Below are positions 24,001-35,058 of a DNA stretch of 64,000 bases, piece after piece. The stretch's first letter is position 1. Each line of letters starts with the position of its first letter. The translations under genes and the position numbers were made by a program. The notes under the pieces are model-generated. The model was not told the origin of the DNA. It did not search any database and saw only the letters and a program-made list of their open reading frames with translations. Source of the stretch: Taeniopygia guttata (Eukaryota; Chordata; Aves; Passeriformes; Estrildidae); assembly GCF_048771995.1 (NCBI RefSeq), contig NC_133050.1, forward strand, positions 2,430,501 through 2,494,500, read 5' to 3'.

Positions 24001-27000
24001 GAAATGAGGATTCTATAGCCTGGAACTGTTGCTGCAGAACATGGGATGCATGAACAGTAAATGCCAAAATCGACACTATGACCGCTGTAGTTTGTGCAGC
24101 TTTCACAGTGTGCAACATCTTTCCAAGGGAAGTGCAATCTTAGCAAATGCAGGTTAAAAATACTAGGGCATATTTTAAACTTCTGATTTTCAGAAGGATA
24201 ACAGCATAGAACTATCAACTAAGCTCAGGTACGATATAAAAAATTTGCAACATTTCTGGAATGAGATCTGATTACATCAGAACTGGAATTTATCATCTAA
24301 ACATAACATGTGATTGACCAACAATTTCACAACTGTCTTTTTTTTTTTCTATTAGAAGCCTCGTCATCTTCAAAATTACCTACATAGCATCAAAAATGTG
24401 TCAGGCCATTTCCCAAGCTTGATTTTTGTTACCTTGCAGGAGAAAGAGTACCAACGTGGGTGTAACCAAACTGTGTACTCTACTCCCCTCTACCTCATTT
24501 TATGATGACCTGCTAACGATGGGTGGTTTTCAGCACACCTGACCACCAGGATAAAAGTGTTAAAATGAGAGAGGCAAGCCCTGCAAGGTGAGGTGGTATT
24601 TCTTTATCCTTAAAATGATTCAGCTGGGGAAGCAGCTGCACCATCTATCCAGCGAGGGTCATCTGTGCTAATGGGCCATAATGAACTGATTATGCAGTAG
24701 CAGAATGGGAAGCTGAAACGACTATCATGTACTCCAAAAATATTCTAGCATTCATGGGATTACATCATTCCATTCCATTATGAAGCTCCCTGCACTGAGG
24801 GATGTACCACATGAACTCCACTGTGTATAATTCAGGCAGTCTGGGCACTTGGGACACCACCACCACGGGATATCCAGAGGAGGATCTGAACTTCCACAGG
24901 GCCACCCGTTGTGGCAGCACATTTCTCCCTCTCTCAGGATTTTTCATAGAGGTGCACAGAGAGAAATTAAAGAGAAAACAATTTCTATTTCTGCTCCTTG
25001 TTTTTCTCATGTGGAATGTGTTCGGAGAATTGTTTACCTAGGGTGATTGCTTGATTGGATTCTGGTGAGGATGGTTTGAGCCTGATGGCCAATCCAACCC
25101 ACCTGGGGCTGGACTCTCCAGAGAGGGTGAGGAGTTGTGTTAGAGATATAGAGTTAGAGAAAGTAATATGTGGTTTTAGTATCTTCCTTTATATAGTATA
25201 TTAATGTATTTTAGCACAGTTATAATAAAGAAATCATTCAGCCTTCTGAATTGAGTCAGACATCATAATTTCTTCCCATTGGGTTCGCCTGCATTTACAA
25301 TAACCCATTCTGACAGGACTGCAACCACTGCAACCCTGACCAACAGGGTGCCAGGTGGTACTCTGACTTTGTGGTTTTAAACCAGTTTTGCTGTATCATT
25401 GCATTTGCTGTAATCTTTCTATTAAATTGTAACTCCGGTTTGAAATCTCTCACAAGGTAACAGCTAAACCTGTTACATGTACCACATTTCCTGTGACTGT
25501 AAATTGAAATAGATGACATTAAGGGAAACCAGTTTTACCAACTACATCGGGCAGGCCTCTGACTTCCTCAGCTGAACTTGCACCTACGTTTCCCCATGCC
25601 TCTGGAAAAGTTGTAGATTGTCTGAAACAGAAAGAGAATAAAGCTTCAATTAGTATTAAAAATGCACCAGAAGAAGGACTAACATAATAGTATAATACAC
25701 TTTAATTGGCAAAATTTAACATTAAAGTGAACATAAGTATCATTCTAACTTTAAAGAATATAATTCAAAGAATCAAAGTTGCCTCTTCTGAGATGAACTG
25801 AAGTCTGGGTAGATCCCAATTCTAAATCTATTAGGATGGCATTACAGCAATATATGCTAGATTTAGAACATGTAAACTACAGAGACTTACAGAATAGCTC
25901 TAAAAGGTAAAAAACCTAGGAACTCTTAAGGAGACACTGGCAAGAAATGTGGAAATAGCCTTTATCTGCCCAGTGCTTTTCCCAACAGCTTGGGCACTGT
26001 GCTTGTCCTTGGGGTCAGTGAGAATCCCTGTATTGCTATTCAGCAGCTGGATCAGGGTAAAAAAGGATGGATGCATTAACTCCATTCTTGTTCATGACAT
26101 TATCTTACTGCATCATCATGTAAGCCATTTACTTGGAAATACAGCCTAAAAAATATTTGTCAGACTGGGTGTATATCTAGATTGCTAAGAGCAAAGACAA
26201 TTTCTTTTTAAAAGGAAAACCATACAATATGTCTGCCATTGCAAATATTAGTCTGGTAGCCTGCACTTCAACAGGCAGCAAGCAGTTCATTACACTAAAT
26301 TTACATGTGGTGAGAAGACAATCTGTTACAAGTCCTTAGTGCTATGAGCAAGAATACACGAGTATATAATTCCCGGTGAAAATCTGTCCATTTCATTCCT
26401 TTAGTTAAGAACATATAATTGGGGTTTTATGCTTCTGTTCCCTACCTGTCTGACTGTGGCTTTTTTGTGAAGTCACTGATGGGTGTTGTTCCAACACATT
26501 TCTGCTGATTACTCATCAGAAATGGCATGGCATCAGCAAACATTTCTGAATGCCTATTTAAAGGGAGCTTTTTACTCTTCTTAGAGGACTTTGTCTTCTT
26601 CTTTCCTTCATCCAAAAGGTGGGCTAAGTGAGCCTTCAAAGAACCATAATCTCAACAATTAGAATTCCTTCAAACCTACTGAATGGAGAACTGGGACAAA
26701 ATAATGAATGAAAAATAGTAGGGGAAACACAGCAGAAGAGAAAGGTAAAACAATGAACCCTACATACCACACACATAACCATTTTCATCTAAGGCTATTT
26801 TCAAAATGAGAAAAAAAGAAAAAGGATAATCTTTTCCTCAGAGAGGAAAAGTGGACAAACTGGATGGTGTTGCCTTGCTTACAGTTACCAAAAAAGTAAA
26901 GAGCAGAGTGAGAAATGCCTGAATCTGGATAACTATGCCTTTCAATGTTTTACTGCTGTGTTATGATTCTGCCTTCAGTTAATATAACCTGATATACAAC

Positions 27001-27217
27001 AAAGAGATGGGAACACATGGACATGCACTGGAGAGCATATGCTGGAGATAACACATTCATTTTTTACTAAAACAAACCAAAACCAGAAACTATGAAAATG
27101 ACCTGGGGCATTTCAACAGCCAGAAAACTGACTAACACAACAAATTCCTTTGGCTTTTCCTCAGTCCTTTGCTTTTTTTTTACCTTGGCCTTGAAGATCT
27201 GTTTACAGCCTTCCTCT
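15004..27217 (-). CDS. CCDC180: CCDC180 (coiled-coil domain protein), 5' part only
   Basis: Exons (minus): 27184-27217 (start approximate), 26446-26633, 25539-25621, 23880-23989, 23665-23793, 23391-23501, 22212-22307, 21807-21970, 21517-21630, 20749-20828, 19975-20063, 19386-19505, 18591-18764, 18219-18307 (weaker), 17953-18087, 16625-16769, 16132-16195, 15271-15389, and a doubtful 23-bp exon 15004-15026. Every junction has GT/AG and continuous phase; the exons from 26,633 to 15,271 sum to 670 codons without a stop. Recalled vertebrate CCDC180 aligns in order: QIFKAKAHLAHLL, EEVRGLPDVVVPEE, GLEELWNMI, NRALVGNERATAKLLFNLM, SFREFMASEEVQNPPAV, LLPPTHTKSDLNEWY, EELKEYLENALSSLDQIRARY-like, MNEVMAYPKAILWEL, then an acidic EEKEDEES tract. 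The first coding exon is not identified. The C-terminal half of the ~1,600-1,700-residue family protein is absent from the window. It is a long coiled-coil protein; biochemical role poorly known. Confidence 0.88.
15650..15995 (+). mobile_element. CR1 3' fragment (sense)
   Basis: Ends with the typical CR1 3' sequence TTGGTCCCTTCCAACTCAGG followed by ATACTCTGATTTT. Contains CAGAGGGTGGCCAGG and AGTTTGGACAATGCTCTCAG. It sits in the CCDC180 intron between 15,389 and 16,132, antisense to the gene. Confidence 0.88.
24461..25299 (+). mobile_element. Solo LTR, ERVL-like
   Basis: 839-bp segment with inverted ends TGTAA (24,461) and TTACA (25,295-25,299), an AATAAAG signal near 25,226 and a 3' part ending CCATTGGGTTCGCCTGCATT. 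The 5' part (GATGACCTGCTAACG, CACCTGACCACCAGGATAAA) is what I recall of avian ERVL LTRs. It lies in the CCDC180 intron between 25,539 and 23,989, antisense to the gene. No internal region. Fossil. Confidence 0.7.
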
Positions 27218-27371
27218 CTGTGAACATGTCACACTCCTCCTATCGAGATCTAGTGACTAATCGCAGCTGAGTGGCCGGGCCTGCTTCCAGAAGAACTGGC
27301 AACTGCAAGCTGGGAGCCAAGAGGAGACACAACACTTCACTGGGAAAAGAGCCTTCCTTGCTCCTTGAGCC

Positions 27372-27765
27372 ACAGAGTGGTTTGGGCTGGAAGAGACCTA
27401 CAAGATTATCTTAGATCATCTTCCAACCTCCTGCTGTGGGCAGGGGCACCTTGTGCTATCCCAGGTTGCCCCAAGCCCTGTCCAGCCTGGCCTTGGACAC
27501 TGCCAGGGATCCAGGGGCAGCCACAGCTGCTCTGGGCACCCTGTGCCAGGGCCTGCCCACCCTCACAGGGAACAATTCCTTCCCAATATCCCATCAAAAC
27601 CTGCCCTGTGGCACTTTGAAGCCATTCCCCCTCGTCCTGCCACTCCAGGCCCTTGTCCAAAGTCCCTCCCCAGCTCTTTTGGAGCCCTGCAAGGGGCTCT
27701 GAGGTCTCCCCGCAGCCTTCTCTTCTGCAGACGGAACACCCCCAGCTCTCCCAGCCTGACCTAGA
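27372..27765 (-). mobile_element. CR1 3' fragment (antisense)
   Basis: Starts with AGAGTGGTTTGGGCTGGAAG, the complement of the CR1 3' end, then CCAGCCTGGCCTTGGACACT and TTCCTTCCCAATATCCCATC, all familiar from antisense CR1. No coding capacity. Lies between the first visible CCDC180 exon and the GC-rich island. Confidence 0.9.
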
Positions 27766-27789
27766 GCACAGAAGCTGCAGCCTCAAAAG

Positions 27790-28110
27790 CAGCTCCGGCA
27801 GACTCCCGGCGGTGAAACTCCACGCCGAGCGCTGCTCCCCTTCCCGGCGCTGCGGGGCCGCTCCCGGGGTCGCTCCCGCTCTCTCCCCGCGCCCCGCGGG
27901 CCCTCAGGCGGAGCCGCGCGTGCCGGTGCCAGCCCAGCGGGGGCGGGAGCGGGGCCGGCCCAGCCTCACCCACAGCGCCCCCGGTGGCCGCTGCCGCAGC
28001 ACCCGGAGGCCGCCCCGCCGGGTCCCGGCCTGCCCGCCCCGCGGGAGCAGAGCTCCGGAGCCGCGGATCGCAGCCCCGCTTTGTGCTCGTCTCTGCACAA
28101 GGCAGGCCAG
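27790..28110 (-). promoter_or_regulatory. GC-rich candidate promoter for CCDC180
   Basis: CpG-dense stretch about 0.6-0.9 kb upstream of the first recognised CCDC180 exon. It has many CG dinucleotides (GCCGCTCCCGGGGTCGCTCC and similar) and no CR1 or LTR. By position it suits the promoter and 5' exon of CCDC180. No TATA box was seen. It could also serve a divergent plus-strand transcript. Confidence 0.45.
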
Positions 28111-28289
28111 ACTTCCCACGTCCGCACCTTTCAGCTCAGCACGGGAATGAGAACACACCAACCCTTGGGGGAAGAAACCTCTTAAGGTCTCAGCCTCTGA
28201 TAAACAATCAATAATGATAGTGTTCATAGGCATTAATCAAAAGCCCTAGAGCAGTGGCTCAGCATAATCTGGCTCCCTGAGCTAAGTCA

Positions 28290-28510
28290 AGAGAGGTTTA
28301 GGCTGGATATCAGGAACAGGTCTTTTTTTCCCACAGGGTGGTTGAGCACTAGAACAGGCTCCCCAGGAAAGTGGCGACAGCACCAAGCTTGTCTGAGTTC
28401 AAGAAATATTTGGACAACGTTCAGGCATGTGATGGGATTGTTGGGGTGTCATGTGCCAGGTCAGGAGCTGGACTGGGTGATCCTGGTGAGTCCTTTCCAA
28501 CTCAGCCTAT
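28290..28510 (+). mobile_element. CR1 3' fragment (sense)
   Basis: GGCTGGATATCAGGAACAGG, then AGGGTGGTTGAGCACTAGAA, TTTGGACAACGTTCAGGC and a terminal TCCTTTCCAACTCAGCC: the CR1 3' region ending close to its tail. Confidence 0.88.
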
Positions 28511-28589
28511 TCACCTCCACAGGCGCAACTTGAGGCCCTTCCCTTTTATCTGTTAATCTGTTAATTGTTAACTGAGAGGAATCCAATCA

Positions 28590-28940
28590 CCACCTGGCTG
28601 TCCCCTCCTCTCAGGAGTTGCGCAGAGCCAGAAGGTCCTCCCCGAGCCTCCTTTTCTCCAGACTCAGCTCCCTCAGCTGCTCCTTGTTCTCCATCCCCTT
28701 CACCAGATCTAATCCATTTTGTGGACACACCCCAGTTCCTCAATGTCTTTTTTGTCATGAGGGTCCCACAAATCACCTGAGGATTTGAGGTTTGGCCATA
28801 GCAGGATTTGAGGTTTGGCCATAGCAGTGCCCAGAACAGGGGGACAATCAGTGCCCTGGTTCCACTGGCCACACTATGGCTGCTGGCCACAGAAGGCTGC
28901 CCTTGACCTTCTTGCACACCTGGACATGTGCTGGCTTATA
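28590..28940 (-). mobile_element. CR1 fragment (antisense)
   Basis: TTTTCTCCAGACTCAGCTCC, CTCAGCTGCTCCTTGTTCTC and ACCTTCTTGCACACCTGGAC match antisense CR1. It carries an internal tandem duplication of a 24-bp unit (GGATTTGAGGTTTGGCCATA...) at about 28,778-28,826. Confidence 0.8.
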
Positions 28941-28959
28941 TACAGCGGCAGTGGTGATT

Positions 28960-31440
28960 TCCCTCTCCTCTCCAAAGCAGCAATACAGTAATTCTTTATT
29001 TTACAAGCCAAGGTGTAGCAGAATAAACACAAAGCAAGGGGGAAGCAGGTCTTCTCCAGGATGCAGAAGAATCTGAAGCAGAGAATAAAGCTTTGAGGAA
29101 TCAGTCACAAGGAATTATTTCATTTCAATACCCCAGTCCAGGATGCAAGAAAGAAGAGAAACCAGGGAGCCTGGTCATCATTCCTGGTCTCCAGCTCTCT
29201 GCTGACACTTCTGAAGCAGGACTCAGCAGCAGAGAGTGTCTGCACCTCCCGTGCCTCCTCTGCCCTGTGTGAGCAGCGCACAGCAGCTCTGGCAGGGAAC
29301 CTTCGCTGCAGAGGCTTGCGTGTTTTGGCTTTGCACCTTAATGCAATGATGCTTTGGGTCCCCAGGACACTCCTCTGCCGAGGGAGGAGCAGCTGCCGCA
29401 TCTCCTACTGTTTCCAGCAGCTGAGGAATTGCCATGGAACAACTTCAGCACAGACCTTTTAGCTGGAGCTTGCTGTTCCTTCTGCAGTCCTCTCCCGTGC
29501 CAAGGTGTCTCACCTGCCGTTCTGGCAGCCGGTGAGCCCTCAGGTGGGAGCTGCCGGCCAAGTGACCCCTCAGGTGGGAGCTGCTGGCCGGGGAGGCTCG
29601 GGGAGCCTTGCCCGGCCATCCCTCGGGCTCGCGGTGAATCCGCCGCCCTCGGAGCAGCAGCGCTGGAGGCGCTCGCAGCGCTCCGCGGTACAAGGGGGAC
29701 ACCGGGCGGGCGCTGCCGGCACACGGCGGCTGCTGCCGCTCCTGGGATTTCCCGTCCTCTGGCGAAAGGATGGGAAAAGTCACTGATCTTCCACTTACCA
29801 CGGAAAGCACCGCTCCTTTGGAGAAGTAGAAGTACTGCACGCAGAAGAATTATTATACCTGGGAGCACTCTTGTTAGGCATTTTTAAAAACAGTTCAATA
29901 TTACAGCCACACAAACAGAGCAGATATTAGAGGGAGAGTTCAAATCCACTAAAATTTCTGTGAAATAATTAGGATCAGAACTTAATTTCATCTACAGATG
30001 ACTCACTCTTCCTGTAAGTTCTACTCTGCTGAATTGTCAGGAATGGAATCATCTCCACCGTTGCTGATGCAGTGTAGTGAAGAACCATCTCCTGATGGCA
30101 GCACATTTGCAGTCCAGAGCTGAGAATGCACAAGATGAGAACCAGTGAGGTCTGGGCTGAAATCCCTGCCCGGGGAAGGGCAGCAGCAGTGAGCCAGCCC
30201 TTGCCTTTTCAGGGGAGTGGGAGGGCTGCAATGGCAAAGGCAGTTTTCCGTGCCTTGGCACTCAGCATCGCTGCAGCACTTGGGAGTGAGTGCCAGCTGG
30301 GAATTCTGAGTGTTGGCTTTTGATCCTTGGCATGAGAGCTGCTTTTAAATTTTTTCCCCCTCCATGTTCATTCACACTGGCTTTTGCAAACATTTGTCTA
30401 TATATTGACTTTTATTTGCAGGAGCATTTAAGAGTCTGGCTGTGATTAAGACCCTAAATTTTAGGAGAGCAAACTTTCAGTTTTTTAAGGAAGTTTCCAC
30501 ATAGGATTCCCTGGAAACTGTCCTCAAGGATAATGAAGCTGAACAGAGCTGGCATCCATTTAAAGCCATTTTTCTTAAAGAGTAAGTACAGCCAAAACCT
30601 GTTCCCTGAGACCTGGGAAACAAAAGCTAAGTCATGACCACCAAACAGTTGTTTTACACTAATTAATTTTAGTTATCATGTTGCATGAGGGCTTTAGTCT
30701 TCTCCAGAATTTCAGCTTGGTCTCAATGCACTGATCTTGGTTTGCACAGATAACAGCAGACAGTATTTACTAACATGCCAACACCTCCTTCTGTAGCCAG
30801 CAACTAGTCTCAAGCTGGGCACTAGTGAGCAGCAGTCTGTGACACTGAGCCACTTACTGTGAAATGCTTGCATAGCAAGCACTGCATAGCAGTGGTAGTT
30901 CCATTTGCTATATTTTCCAAGAAATTGGTTGTCCCTTTCTCCAGCTAACAGATCCATAGCTGCGGAATGGGGATCCTCTTTCTGCTCAAGGGTTAATTGA
31001 TGTGACAACTCCAGGAATGTTTTCCTTGGCACAGCTCCCACACAGCCAATACTGATTAGGGCAATTAGCCCATTCTGTGGTGCTGAGCTCATGGCAGCCA
31101 GTGGTGCTGCTCAGCCCAGCTGTCAATACTGGCATGGCAGGTCTGCATGGTGCAGGATGGACCCCACTGCATGGCTTGCAGTTCACAGCCTGAAAAAATC
31201 CATTTGGATTTAGAATTCTCTTCACCAAGATAGCAATGGATAGTTGGTGCTTGAGACATGAACCTAAAACTGGCAGAAGTTTTATGTGTGTGTCCCCACA
31301 ATTCCACCAATTCCATCATTCCCACTCAGCAAACCTCTTGGTGCCCAGATACAGGATGCTGAGTACAAATCAAAGAATTTGTTCCCTTTGAACATTCATT
31401 AGTATCTAAGATGTATGAATTAACAAATTAGAATCCCAGC
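28960..31440. other. Unassigned region with a GC-rich patch
   Basis: No gene recognised. 29,340-29,840 is GC-rich with overlapping open frames on both strands and a doubled CCCTCAGGTGGGAGCTGC block (about 29,537-29,585). Minus-strand AATAAA near 28,996 and a minus frame encoding YFYFSKGAVLSV before a GTAAGT donor (about 29,804) hint at a small minus-strand gene, but I cannot identify a family or a full exon chain. Confidence 0.3.
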
Positions 31441-31494
31441 CAGCAAGGCTCTGGTAAATTGTCCCTAAGAAGAGTAGCCAGGGCATATTTGGGG

Positions 31495-31865
31495 TGGCCT
31501 AATGGTGGCCTTCCTGTTTCTGAAGGGAGCATATGAGAAAGAAAGATGGAGAATGACTGTTTCCAAGGGTCTGGGGTGTCAAGACAAAGGGGGATGTCTT
31601 CCCACTCCCAGAGGGCAGGGTTAGATGGGGACAAACTATCCCATGTGAGGGTGGTGAGGCCCTGGCACAGGTTTCCTGGAGAAGCTGTCCTGGAGATGGC
31701 TGCCCCATCCCTGGAAGTGTTCAAGGCCAGACTGGACAGGGCTTGGAGCAAACTGGTCTAGAGGTATGTGTTGCTGCCTATGGCAGGGAGGGTGGAACCA
31801 GATGATCTACAAGCTTTATGATTACAAAGTCCCCTTCTAATCCAAACCATTCTCTGATTCTCTGA
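31495..31865 (+). mobile_element. CR1 3' fragment (sense)
   Basis: Sense CR1 3' region: GGTTTCCTGGAGAAGCTGTC, GTTCAAGGCCAGACTGGACA, GGGCTTGGAGCAAACTGG, then TCCAAACCATTCTCTGATTC at its end. A small local insertion is seen near 31,765. Confidence 0.85.
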
Positions 31866-32735
31866 ATACAGATGAGTGCTACAATAATAATAATTTCAAA
31901 ATATTATGGTGATCATCTTCAAAAATCAACATTCAAGAGGAAAACATTCTCAGCACAATGATGGTTTGTGCAATTATAATCTCTTCTACAAGGTCATGAA
32001 ATTAAAATTTATGTTAATTACAGCCCATGGCAATGATTATGCTAACAAACTGTTCCACTAATTATATTTAGGTACTTAGATTGCATTAGCCAAGAAGTTT
32101 TATGCAAAGATTTGAAAAATGCCTATATCTCATAAATAATAAAAAATATTAATGCAGATAATACATGCCTCAACCCACAATTACAGCAACATGTTTTAAT
32201 TCAGTTGCTTAACACACAAGTTTAAAAACGGAATTAGAAAACATAGATACTAATCAGTTCTATGAGATCCATACTTGCTTATCTTTGAACTTTTTTTTCT
32301 TTAAATAAGATAGGAATTCAAGAAATGAAGTGAAATATCTTCCTTTTTCGAAATGAAAGTTTTTTTTCAACAGGTATTCCAGCTCTTTGAACCTCCCTCT
32401 GATCAAACCAGTATTGTACATACTGGGTTTTACCTTCTGCCCATGAACCAGGGGATCCAGTCTGACCCTCGGTGCTGATCTCCCCATGTCACTTAGAGAC
32501 TCTTGAGCCAGCCTTAGGCATGGCCCAGGTCCTCCACCACACACCCACTCCCGGTGGCTTGGGCCTTGAAAGTAGTCTCTTCTTTGGCCAGCTGAGTATT
32601 ACACTTTCTTGTATATTTATTGAGAAAGACAAATGGAAACTCTTGCACACAGCAGTTACTGCCACAAAAATTCTTGTTCTACAGTCCTATGGGGTTCTCT
32701 TTCTCAGAACAATTCAACATCAGCGCCAAATATGG
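31866..32735. other. AT-rich, nothing recognised
   Basis: AT-rich sequence without recognisable exons, RNA genes or tandem repeats. The short frames present have no motif. Confidence 0.4.
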
Positions 32736-32739
32736 GACA

Positions 32740-33325
32740 ATATTCGAAGGAAGCAGCGAAGGATAATATTGCCATTGACAAGCCTGAGAAATGGGCTGAC
32801 AGGAACATCACCAAGTTCAAGAAGGGGAAGCCCAAAGTCCTGTTCCAGGAGAGGAACACTACCAGGCAGGCACCAGAGCATACTGGGGGCCATTCTATCT
32901 GGGCTGGAAAGCTTTTGCCAGGAAAGGCTTTGGAGGTCCTGGAGAGCACCAAGGTCACCATAAGCCAAAATATGCACTCTTCTGGGATCCTGAGCTGCAT
33001 CGAGAGTGCAGCCAGCAGGCCAAGGGAGGGGATCCTTCTCCTCTGCTCAGCACTGCTGAGCACCTCTAGGGCTGGTTCCAGGCTGGGGCTCCTCAGCTCA
33101 GAAGAAAGCAGTGAAGGGCTGTGAAGATGATGATGGAGGGACTGGAACAACTCTGCCGTAAGGCAAGATGGAGGAAGATGGAACTCTTGGTCTGGAAAAG
33201 AGAAAGTTTAGGGTGATCCTATCCATGTCTATAAATACGTTAGGGGAGGGATCAAAGTAGATGGAGCCCAAACCAAACCTGCTCAGGGCCCTGAACACAA
33301 ACACCAGCCTTTTTCCCTGGGAAAG
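32740..33325 (+). mobile_element. CR1 fragment (sense)
   Basis: Contains GAGAAATGGGCTGACAGGAA, TTCAAGAAGGGGAAGCCCAA, a decayed CTGGGCTGCATTAG-type segment near 32,990 and GATCCTATCCATGTCTATAA, in CR1 order. It covers the end of ORF2 and part of the 3' region; the ORF is broken. Confidence 0.8.
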
Positions 33326-33344
33326 AAAACTCACCAGTCCAGGT

Positions 33345-33840
33345 TCCTGATGTCAGTTTGTAGGGTTCTCTTGGTGTCACTGTTGAGGCAGGACGGGAAT
33401 GAGAAGACTGACTCAGAAGGCTGCTGAGAGTAAAACTCCGGTTTATTTAAAATACACCGCTCTTTTATACAGAGCTTCGTGAGGAACAATTCCATTGGTC
33501 CTGAAGTGAAAACAGCCCACACCATTGGTGCAGAGTGCTTGATGCACAGTGATAGAACTTAACTATAAACAATGTGAACAACAAGAGAGATAAAGAATTA
33601 TTTACATTCTTCTCCAACTCTTTCCTAGGCTTCTGCTTGGCTAGAAACTCTCCGTTTCTCTCTTTGACTGAATCTGAGACCTACAGATTTGCAGTTAGGG
33701 GTTGCAAGCAGCACTACCTGATGGCCCAGTGCAGGGGTGTAGAATTCAAATCCCCACCCAGCTGATCCACTACCGCACCTTTGGAAATGTAATATCTGTG
33801 TAACAACAACACAATAAGGCAATACCACAATATAATAACA
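33345..33840 (-). mobile_element. Probable solo LTR (ERV)
   Basis: On the minus strand the order is TATAAAAGAGCGG (TATA-like), then AAATAAACCGGAG (polyadenylation signal), then a short terminal part ending near 33,349, which is the layout of an avian retroviral LTR. Outer borders are approximate and no internal region adjoins. Fossil. Confidence 0.5.
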
Positions 33841-35058
33841 CAATAAAATAGAAAAACATTATTCTAAAGATAACATAGCTAAAGGAGCAAATGACTCATA
33901 ATAAAAATTTCACGTTACAGCTTGCAATTAGTCCTTGTACAGAGGACTCAGTGGCTCTGGGCCTGCGGTCACCAACATCCCGGGGCTGTGGGGACACAAG
34001 GACCTCCAGCTCCTGGAGGAAATGTGTCCCGGCCCTTGGACAATTGGCAGTCACCACTCACAGGTCATTGGAAAAGGGATAATTACCACTCCCAGCTCAG
34101 GCTGCAGACCATGGCTGACACACTCTCACCATCACATCACAGTGGGGTACTGGCTGGAAGGATCACGGCTCAGGTCAGGTCTTCAGGTAGGGACTGGGAG
34201 AGCCATTCAGGGCACAAGAGCTTCAGCAGCCTGCATAAAAGGGAAGAAAACTGAAAGATCAGGCACATTTCTGAAAAAAAAAAAAACACATTTATTTCCC
34301 AAACCCTGTTTTGGGAGGTCAGAGCAGTAGGCAGAAGGTGGCACAGGTTTAGTAGATGCCACCTGCCCACAGGCAGGCAGCTGGGTGCTTTCCTGTGACT
34401 GGTTACTGCACTTTCCATTACCATTGGTTGTTTTTAAGGCAGCAGAAGATACTTTTGAGGGGTAAAATGAGACCAGCACCATGGGAATGACTCCGGTATC
34501 TCAACATTTCCTGTGGGCTCCATGCACATGACTTAGGATGGTGCAGACCAAGCTGCTCAAGTGCCCAGCTCTGCCTCCCATTTCATAGGAAGAAAGAAAA
34601 AGAGTTCAGCAGGGCTCAACCTGAAATGATATTTTGTAGCTTACGGCTCTCCTCAGAGCTCTGGTAAGAGAGGAAGGTCTCTGTCCCTGAAAGCCACGGA
34701 CCCTTGGAATGCACAATGAACCTGTGTGTCACTTCAAGAGACACCAAGAAGCCCTGCCACTTTGAAAGGGCAGCTGTTGTTTCACTGCTGCATTTCTTGG
34801 CTCGACAAAGCCCCTCCGACCCGCATTACGGCCTGAGCTTGAAGATATAAAGTACCACTCTGGAGGACAGGCGTGGAAAGCTTGCCAAAGGCTGAAGGCA
34901 GCACTTTGATTCCCCCTTTTCCCGAGAGGTTTCTTTAGCTGAAGTTGCTGACAAGGACCAGCCTTGACACACCAAAATGGGTTTGCTGTTTTATTTTCCA
35001 GGTCCTCAGTCCTGCGTGGGACTCGGTAAGTGGGTGCTGCAGAGGCTCCGGCAAGGCA
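33841..35058. other. Unassigned intergenic stretch
   Basis: No gene or named repeat recognised between the LTR and the 3' end of the kinase gene. A 12-base A-run lies near 34,275. Any 3' untranslated sequence of the kinase transcript would be here; no strong minus-strand AATAAA was seen close to the stop. Confidence 0.35.
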
